From the NCBI RefSeq assembly GCF_001981525.1, contig NZ_MPSB01000004.1:1-64000 (forward strand): a stretch of DNA of 64,000 nt, given 5' to 3'. A program made the translations under genes and the position numbers. Below are positions 59,057-64,000 of the stretch, piece by piece. The stretch's first letter is position 1. The number at the start of each line of letters is the position of its first letter. The DNA comes from Sphingomonas jeddahensis (lineage in GTDB: Bacteria > Pseudomonadota > Alphaproteobacteria > Sphingomonadales > Sphingomonadaceae). Under the pieces are notes generated by a model. The model saw only the letters and a program-made list of their open reading frames with translations, did no database searches and was not told the DNA's origin.

Positions 59057-59781
59057 CGCTTCCGCTCCGCCTCGGCGTCAACATCGACCATGTCGCCACC
59101 GTGCGCAACGCGCGTGGCGGCGCCTATCCCGATCCGGTGCGCGCGGCACAGCTTGCCGCGGAGGCGGGGGCGGACGGGATTACGGCGCATCTGCGCGAGG
59201 ACCGGCGGCACATAACTGATGGCGATATCGAGCGGCTGGTCGAGACATTGACCATCCCGCTCAACCTGGAGATGGCGGCAACCGAGGAGATGCTGGAGAT
59301 CGCGCTTCGGCATCGTCCGCATGCGGTATGTATCGTGCCCGAGAAGCGCGAGGAGCGTACTACCGAGGGCGGGATTGACGCCGCCGGGTTGCACAACCGG
59401 TTGGCGCCGATGGTGGCGGCGCTCAACGCGGCGGGGTCACGCGTGTCGCTGTTTATCGAGCCGGATGCGCGGCAGATCGACGCGGCGCTGCGGCTCGGCG
59501 CGCCGGTGGTGGAACTGCATACCGGGCTGTATTGCGAACTCGACGGGGCGGCGCGAGCTGAGGAGCTGCGGCGGCTGGCCGATGCCGCGGCGCTGGCGGC
59601 GAAGAACGGGATCGAGGTCCATGCCGGCCATGGACTGACCTATGACAATGTCGCGCCGATCGCGGCGATTCCCCAGGTGGTTGAGCTCAACATCGGGCAT
59701 TTCCTGATCGGCGAAGCAATCTTCGTCGGGCTGGGCGAAAGCATCCGGCAGATGCGCGATGCCATGGACGTGGCGCGGTGA
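59053..59781 (+). CDS. pdxJ: Pyridoxine 5'-phosphate synthase
   Basis: Condenses 1-deoxyxylulose-5-phosphate with 3-amino-2-oxopropyl phosphate to form pyridoxine 5'-phosphate, 242 residues. The TIM-barrel signatures are [17 protein letters not shown] at the start, HLREDRRHI (His, Glu), [12 protein letters not shown] (phosphate loop), and GHGLTYDN near 200. It starts at GTG 59053 in the pyrE stop. It leads the pdxJ-acpS-lepB order typical of alphaproteobacteria, though a 91-bp gap precedes acpS. Confidence 0.96.
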   Translation: MTLPLRLGVNIDHVATVRNARGGAYPDPVRAAQLAAEAGADGITAHLREDRRHITDGDIERLVETLTIPLNLEMAATEEMLEIALRHRPHAVCIVPEKREERTTEGGIDAAGLHNRLAPMVAALNAAGSRVSLFIEPDARQIDAALRLGAPVVELHTGLYCELDGAARAEELRRLADAAALAAKNGIEVHAGHGLTYDNVAPIAAIPQVVELNIGHFLIGEAIFVGLGESIRQMRDAMDVAR

Positions 59782-59872
59782 GGGGCATCTTCACAAGCCG
59801 AGCGTTGCGGGGAAGCGCCCCTCCACCCCGGCCTTTGGGCGCGGTCCCCCTCCCCATTCCGGGGCGGATATT

Positions 59873-60277
59873 GTGATCGTCGGCCTGGGCTCCGACCTGT
59901 GCAACATCGAGCGGATCGCGAACTCGCTCCAGCGATTCGGCGAGCGGTTCGAGAATCGCGTGTTCACCGATGTGGAGCGTGCCAAGGCCCAGAAGCGGCC
60001 GTTCACCGTGGCGGGCACCTATGCCAAGCGCTTCGCCGCCAAGGAGGCGTTCTCCAAGGCGGTGGGCACGGGCTTCAGCCGTGGCGTGTTCATGAAGGAC
60101 ATCGGCGTCGTCAACGCACCGTCGGGTGCACCGACGCTGGCGCTGACCGGCGGCGCCAAGGCGCGGCTTGACGCCATGATCCCGCCCGGCCACCGCGCCG
60201 CCATTCATCTGACCCTGACCGACGATCATCCCTGGGCGCAGGCCTTCGTGATCATCGAGGCCGTCCCCGACAAGTGA
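59873..60277 (+). CDS. acpS: Holo-[acyl-carrier-protein] synthase
   Basis: 4'-Phosphopantetheinyl transferase that activates acyl carrier protein with coenzyme A. The 134-residue length is typical of Acp[16 protein letters not shown] holds the first metal-ligand Asp, and [18 protein letters not shown] contains the Glu/Lys of the catalytic helix. It starts at GTG 59873 after GGGGCGG; no ATG is available before the conserved start. Its stop overlaps the lepB start (GTGA, 60274). Confidence 0.93.
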   Translation: MIVGLGSDLCNIERIANSLQRFGERFENRVFTDVERAKAQKRPFTVAGTYAKRFAAKEAFSKAVGTGFSRGVFMKDIGVVNAPSGAPTLALTGGAKARLDAMIPPGHRAAIHLTLTDDHPWAQAFVIIEAVPDK

Positions 60278-61233
60278 ACCAACCGCACGTGAATGATCTG
60301 GCCGACCAGCTGCCGATGTCGGGCGAACCGCCGGCCGAGAGCAAAGCGACGCGGACGCGCACCGGTTTCGATTGGTGGGGCGAGGCGAAGGGGTTGTTCT
60401 GGCTGATCCTGGCGGTGCTCGGCTTTCACAGCTTTCTGGCCAAACCATTCTATATTCCCAGTGAATCGATGCTGCCGGGACTGGAGGTGGGCGATCGGCT
60501 GGTGGTGTCGAAATTCGCTTATGGCTGGTCGTTCGTGTCGCCAACGATCCCCAATCCGGCGGCGATCTTCGAAGGAGCGGTGCTGCGCCGGCCGGTCGAG
60601 AGTTGGTCGTACCAGCTGCCGGCGTGGAAGGGGCGCATCTGGGGATCGGTGCCCGAGCGCGGCGACGTGGTGATCGTCACGCCGCCGGGGCAGACCAGCG
60701 ATTATATCAAGCGCGTGATCGGCCTGCCCGGTGACACGCTGGAGGTGCGCGGCGGCACGGTGATCCTGAACGGCAAGCCGGTGGCGCGCGGGCCGATCCA
60801 TTACAAGGACATGCCCGTCGATCCCAATGCAACCTGCGATCCGTGGCAATATCCCGATGCGCGGATCACGCGCGCGGACGGCGCCACCGTCTGCCGCCTG
60901 CCGATCGTGACGGAGACGCTGCCTAACGGGCGCCGCTACGACACCGTCGAGCTGGGCGCGAGTGCGGGCGATTATTACGGCCCGATCCGCATTCCGGCCA
61001 ATCACCTGTTCCTGATGGGCGACAATCGCGATCGTTCCGCCGATAGCCGCTTCGCGCTGGGCGGCAGCGAGAAGGGGCTGGGCGGGCCGGTCCCGTGGGA
61101 GAATATCGGCGGGCGCGCCGAGTTCATCACCTTCTCGGTCGACGGGTCGGCAAGGGTGAACCCGCTCACCTGGTTCGGTTCACTGCGTAGCGGCCGCGCG
61201 GGCATTTCGCTGCACCCGGAAGAGGTGCGGTGA
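60274..61233 (+). CDS. lepB: Signal peptidase I
   Basis: Membrane-bound serine protease that removes signal peptides on the periplasmic face, 319 residues. One membrane anchor lies at about 40-55 ([15 protein letters not shown]). The catalytic dyad is Ser65 in [12 protein letters not shown] and Lys146 in [12 protein letters not shown]. The end motif [16 protein letters not shown] is conserved. It starts at GTG 60274 in the acpS stop. An insert at about 150-215 (with two cysteines) enlarges the beta domain, as in other alphaproteobacteria. The stop overlaps the exporter gene (GTGA). Confidence 0.96.
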   Translation: MNQPHVNDLADQLPMSGEPPAESKATRTRTGFDWWGEAKGLFWLILAVLGFHSFLAKPFYIPSESMLPGLEVGDRLVVSKFAYGWSFVSPTIPNPAAIFEGAVLRRPVESWSYQLPAWKGRIWGSVPERGDVVIVTPPGQTSDYIKRVIGLPGDTLEVRGGTVILNGKPVARGPIHYKDMPVDPNATCDPWQYPDARITRADGATVCRLPIVTETLPNGRRYDTVELGASAGDYYGPIRIPANHLFLMGDNRDRSADSRFALGGSEKGLGGPVPWENIGGRAEFITFSVDGSARVNPLTWFGSLRSGRAGISLHPEEVR

Positions 61234-62306
61234 GCGACGGGCAGGTGAAGGTCGTCGAGGGCGCAAGCCCACACGAGGTCCGAGATCCTGCCACTCGCCG
61301 CGAAATCAAGCGCGCCGCCGTGTGGCTCGGCATGGCCTCGGCGATCGCGCTGGTCGTGCTGCTCGTCCAGCCGATCCTGATCATCTTCGCCGGCCTGGTC
61401 TTTGCGTCGATGCTCGATGGAGGGGTGCGGCTGCTCGACCGGGTGCTGCCGATCGGGCGCGGCTGGCGGCTGCTGATCGTCTGCCTGCTGACGATCGTCT
61501 TTCTGCTCGGCACGTTTTACCTACTCGGCGTGCAGGTGGCGGAGCAAGTGACTCAGCTTCGGGTGACGCTGGAAACGCAGGCGCTTCGGCTGTCCGCCTG
61601 GCTGACCCAGCAAGGCTTGATGCCCGGTGTGTCCGACATTCGCGGCATGGCGCAACAGGCGCTGAACTCCGTTGGCCGGCTGACTTCGTGGGTCGGCACG
61701 GCGGTGGGCGCCGTCACCACCATGTTCATGATCGTGGTGATCGGGCTGTTCGTGGCGATGGACCCCCGCGTCTATGAGCGCGGGCTGCAATGGATGATCC
61801 CGGAAGACAGCCGGGAGGAGTTCGCGATCGTCACCGAGCGGATGGGCCACACATTGCGTCGCCTGCTCGCCGGCCGCCTGCTCGGCATGGCGTTCGAGGG
61901 CGTGCTGACCGCTGCGGTGTTGTGGATGCTCGGCGTGCCGATGGCGCTGATCCTGGGGATCATCACCGGCATCCTTGCCTTCATCCCCAATATCGGCGCG
62001 TTCATCTCGGGCGTGCTGATGGTCGCGGTGGGCTTTTCCGCCGGAGCGGACACCGGGCTGTACGCGATCATCACCTATGTCGCGGTGCAGACGTTCGACG
62101 GATATGTCGTGATCCCCATGGTCGCCAAGCGCACCGTCGATCTCCCGCCGGCGCTGACCCTAGGCGCGCAGATCCTGGCGAGTGCGCTGTTTGGCATCCT
62201 GGGCCTGGCGCTCGCCGATCCGTTCACCGCCATGGTCAAGGCGGCGATGGAACGCCGCAGCGAGACGGTGGAAGAGGATCGCGCCGAAGAGGAGGCAAGG
62301 GCATGA
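61230..62306 (+). CDS. AI-2E family transporter (PerM-like)
   Basis: Polytopic membrane protein of the AI-2E/PerM exporter family, 358 residues, about eight hydrophobic segments. The C-terminal half has the family signature GVPMALILGIITGILAFIPN followed by GAFISGVLMV and LPPALTLGAQILASALFGIL. Members export diverse small solutes or ions, and the substrate here is unknown. It starts at GTG 61230 in the lepB stop and ends in the maiA start (ATGA). In many alphaproteobacteria rnc and era follow lepB; here this gene takes that place. Confidence 0.88.
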   Translation: MSDGQVKVVEGASPHEVRDPATRREIKRAAVWLGMASAIALVVLLVQPILIIFAGLVFASMLDGGVRLLDRVLPIGRGWRLLIVCLLTIVFLLGTFYLLGVQVAEQVTQLRVTLETQALRLSAWLTQQGLMPGVSDIRGMAQQALNSVGRLTSWVGTAVGAVTTMFMIVVIGLFVAMDPRVYERGLQWMIPEDSREEFAIVTERMGHTLRRLLAGRLLGMAFEGVLTAAVLWMLGVPMALILGIITGILAFIPNIGAFISGVLMVAVGFSAGADTGLYAIITYVAVQTFDGYVVIPMVAKRTVDLPPALTLGAQILASALFGILGLALADPFTAMVKAAMERRSETVEEDRAEEEARA

Positions 62307-62932
62307 AGATCGTTCTGCACGATTACTGGCGTTCGTCCGCAGCGTATCGCGTGCGCATCTGCCTGAACCTGAAGGGCGTTGCGTACGAGAGCGCTCCGGT
62401 GAATCTGCTCGGCGGCGAGCAGGCAAGCGCGGAAAACCGCGCGATCAATCCGCAAGGATTGGTGCCGACGCTGGTGGTGGACGGCCGCCCGCTGGTGCAG
62501 AGCCTGGCGATTATCGACTTTCTCGACGCGACCTTTCCCGATCCGCCGATGGTGTCCAAGGATCCGTTCACGCGTTCAGGGCAACTCGCCCGCGCGCTGG
62601 TGATCGCGGCGGACATCCACCCGATCGACAATCTGCGCGTGTTGAAGCGCCTCGAATTGCAGTTCGGCGCGGATCAGGTGGCGCGCGACGATTGGTACCG
62701 CCACTGGATCGTCGAGGGGCTGTGGGCGCTCGAGGCGATGGCGGGCGAAGGGCCGTTCCTCGGCGGCGAGTCGCCGGACATCGCGGACCTTTGCTTGGTG
62801 CCGCAGCTCTTCAACGCGCGGCGCTTCGACGTGGCGCTGGACGCCTATCCCAAGTTGCGCGCAGCGGAAGCGGCCAGCCTTGCGCTGCCGGCGGTGCAGG
62901 CCGCCGCGCCGGATCGTGTCAGGCCGGCATGA
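62303..62932 (+). CDS. maiA: Maleylacetoacetate isomerase (zeta-class GST)
   Basis: Glutathione-dependent isomerase of tyrosine/homogentisate breakdown, 209 residues. The zeta-class active-site motif SSAAYRVRICLNLKG is at 11-25 (SSxxxR), NPQGLVPTLVVDG gives the cis-Pro, and QSLAIIDFLDATFP contacts glutathione. It overlaps the exporter gene by ATGA and the convergent glycosyltransferase gene by 14 bp. Other tyrosine-degradation genes are not in the window, so a maleylpyruvate isomerase is an alternative. Confidence 0.88.
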   Translation: MKIVLHDYWRSSAAYRVRICLNLKGVAYESAPVNLLGGEQASAENRAINPQGLVPTLVVDGRPLVQSLAIIDFLDATFPDPPMVSKDPFTRSGQLARALVIAADIHPIDNLRVLKRLELQFGADQVARDDWYRHWIVEGLWALEAMAGEGPFLGGESPDIADLCLVPQLFNARRFDVALDAYPKLRAAEAASLALPAVQAAAPDRVRPA

Positions 62933-63974
62933 GCGAATCGAACAGCGCAAGGTAGCGCGCCGCAGCATCTACGCCCGGCGGCGGGACCGGCGCAGGGCGC
63001 GGTGCATCGGCCAGCCAATGGTCCAGCGCAGCGACCAGCGCCGCGGGGTCTTCGCGTGGCACGATCGTGCCCAAAGCGGGGTCAGTGACGATCTCCGCCA
63101 CCGCCGGCGACGAATCGGTCGAGATCACCGGCGTGCCCACCGACAACGCCTCCCGCAGCACACCGGGAACGCCTTCGAAGTCGGAGGTGAGCCCCAGCAC
63201 CGCCGCACGCGTCATGGCGCCGAGCGGATCGGCGGCGTGGCCCGGCATCAACACTTCCACGCCCAGCGTCCGCGCTTGCTGCTCCAGGGATCCGCGCGCC
63301 TCCCCTTCCCCCAGGATCACCAACGGCACGCGTTGACGAAGCCGCGGCATGGCGGCGACCAGCCGATCCCAGCGCTTTTGGGCCGCCAGCCTTCCCACAC
63401 CGAGGATGTAGCGCGGTGGCAAGGGCAGCGTGGGCGCGTCGGGGATCGGCCGTGCGGGTGGGTTGGGAATCACCGTGACGTCAGCGAGGGGCAAGCGCAT
63501 CGCCCGTGCCGTGGCGGTCGCGCTCGCCGGCGTCATTGCGACGACCCGGTCGAGGAAGCGCGGATGCGTGCGCAGCCAGGCGGCATGCGCGGCACCGATC
63601 AAACGGCCGTGATCCGGGCGATCGAGCGCGTTGGAGATCTTGCCGACGATTGGCGGGCAGGCGCGCCCGAGCCGCCAGCGCATCCAGGCTGCGACCCCGG
63701 TATAATGATTGCCGGGACAGAAGATCACATCCGGCGCGAGCCTTGCGACGTGGCGCGGCAGGGCCAGAAGCGCGCGATAATCGGGCGAGCCAAGCGTCAC
63801 GACTTCCACACCGGCCGGCAGTTCGCTTGCGAGCGGCCCATCCGGCACGCCGATCACCAGCGTCACCCGCCGCCCCGCCGTCACCCAGTCGCCGGCGAGC
63901 CGCAGCAGCGCGCGCTCCACACCCCCGCCGCGCAGCGTCTGGGCGTAACTGAGGATGTGTTCGGCGTGGTTCAT
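62919..63974 (-). CDS. Family 4 glycosyltransferase
   Basis: GT-B transferase, 351 residues, similar to exopolysaccharide and lipopolysaccharide transferases. LRGGGVERALLRLAGDWVTA has the GG acceptor loop, ILGVGRLAAQKRWDRLVAAM and SDFEGVPGVLREALSVGTPV form the donor side with E-x7-E. The ATG at 63974 is near the window end, so its own operon partners may lie beyond. It overlaps maiA by 14 bp convergently. Donor and acceptor not predictable. Confidence 0.88.
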   Translation of the reverse strand: MNHAEHILSYAQTLRGGGVERALLRLAGDWVTAGRRVTLVIGVPDGPLASELPAGVEVVTLGSPDYRALLALPRHVARLAPDVIFCPGNHYTGVAAWMRWRLGRACPPIVGKISNALDRPDHGRLIGAAHAAWLRTHPRFLDRVVAMTPASATATARAMRLPLADVTVIPNPPARPIPDAPTLPLPPRYILGVGRLAAQKRWDRLVAAMPRLRQRVPLVILGEGEARGSLEQQARTLGVEVLMPGHAADPLGAMTRAAVLGLTSDFEGVPGVLREALSVGTPVISTDSSPAVAEIVTDPALGTIVPREDPAALVAALDHWLADAPRPAPVPPPGVDAAARYLALFDSLMPA

Positions 63975-64000
63975 CTTGCGTCCTGCCCTCCTACAGCCCA

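Noticed and set aside
1..64000. CRISPR arrays, tRNA/rRNA genes, insertion sequences, integrases
   Set aside because: No regularly spaced direct repeats, no tRNA T-loop with cloverleaf context, and no transposase-like protein were found by reading; the repeats present are inverted pairs at scattered sites.

Overview
The window looks like a chromosomal segment of a high-GC alphaproteobacterium, most likely Sphingomonadales (Sphingomonas-like). This is inferred from gene content: a TonB-dependent receptor with a DIVITGSR motif behind its signal peptide, TPR-sulfotransferase and TPR-2OG-oxygenase genes, a DUF2490 protein, an HslV with an alphaproteobacterial-type propeptide, dense GTGA/ATGA operon overlaps, and abundant paired palindromic repeats between genes. 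I found no rRNA, tRNA, CRISPR array, insertion sequence or integrase. I ran no search, so every family assignment rests on motifs read by eye.

Layout. 1-2465: an unassigned end, then GDP-mannose dehydratase and GDP-fucose synthase (GDP-L-fucose supply). 2.7-5.2 kb: ahpC-ahpF peroxide defence with large inverted repeats in both non-coding parts. 5.4-8.5 kb: a UDP-glucuronate epimerase-type gene, a GH108 muramidase-holin pair and hslV. 8.5-11.3 kb: two overlapping exported amidohydrolases. 11.6-14.7 kb: ccmF-ccmG/dsbE-ccmH. 14.8-17.4 kb: GST, cytochrome P450 and a small membrane protein. 17.5-22.5 kb: topA, an acyltransferase and a WcaI-like glycosyltransferase. 22.7-29.8 kb: ankyrin protein, Sco1/SenC, YcgN-like protein, YgjP-like metalloprotease, PBP1A, MsrB, rRNA-methyltransferase-like protein and aldose epimerase. 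30-34.9 kb: the translation operon rpmI-rplT-pheS-pheT, interrupted by a GIY-YIG nuclease gene. 35-44.7 kb: AsmA protein, a small secreted protein, TPR-sulfotransferase, TPR-2OG oxygenase, a large TonB-dependent receptor and an exported protein. 44.8-53.2 kb: an exopolysaccharide island with SGNH hydrolase, glycosyltransferases, WcaF-like acetyltransferase, Wzy-like polymerase and Wzx-like flippase. 53.3-58.3 kb: epoxide hydrolase, DUF2490 protein and cytochrome oxidase subunits I and II. 58.5-64 kb: pyrE-pdxJ-acpS-lepB-(AI-2E exporter)-maiA and one more glycosyltransferase.

The strongest theme is the repeat system. At least 17 elements (families A to D below) share one plan: a hairpin of about 28-30 nt, a short spacer, then a second hairpin in inverted orientation. 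In families A and B the outer ends read CGTCA, the inner ends read TCCA, and the spacer is usually 36-40 nt. The family A core fits the neisserial dRS3 pattern ATTCCC-N8-GGGAAT. One family A element carries a complete GIY-YIG nuclease gene where the others carry the short spacer. Another sits in frame inside pheT. Family C elements sit in frame at the start of ccmH, ahead of its signal peptide. My leading hypothesis is that the GIY-YIG element is an autonomous, or formerly autonomous, parent of these small elements, and that the elements can be tolerated as protein-coding inserts.

The second theme is cell-surface polysaccharide: GDP-fucose and uronic-acid precursors, several glycosyltransferases, O-acetylation and possible deacetylation, flippase and polymerase are scattered over four places. 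The third is an uncharacterised trio of TonB receptor, 2OG-Fe(II) oxygenase and sulfotransferase on one strand.
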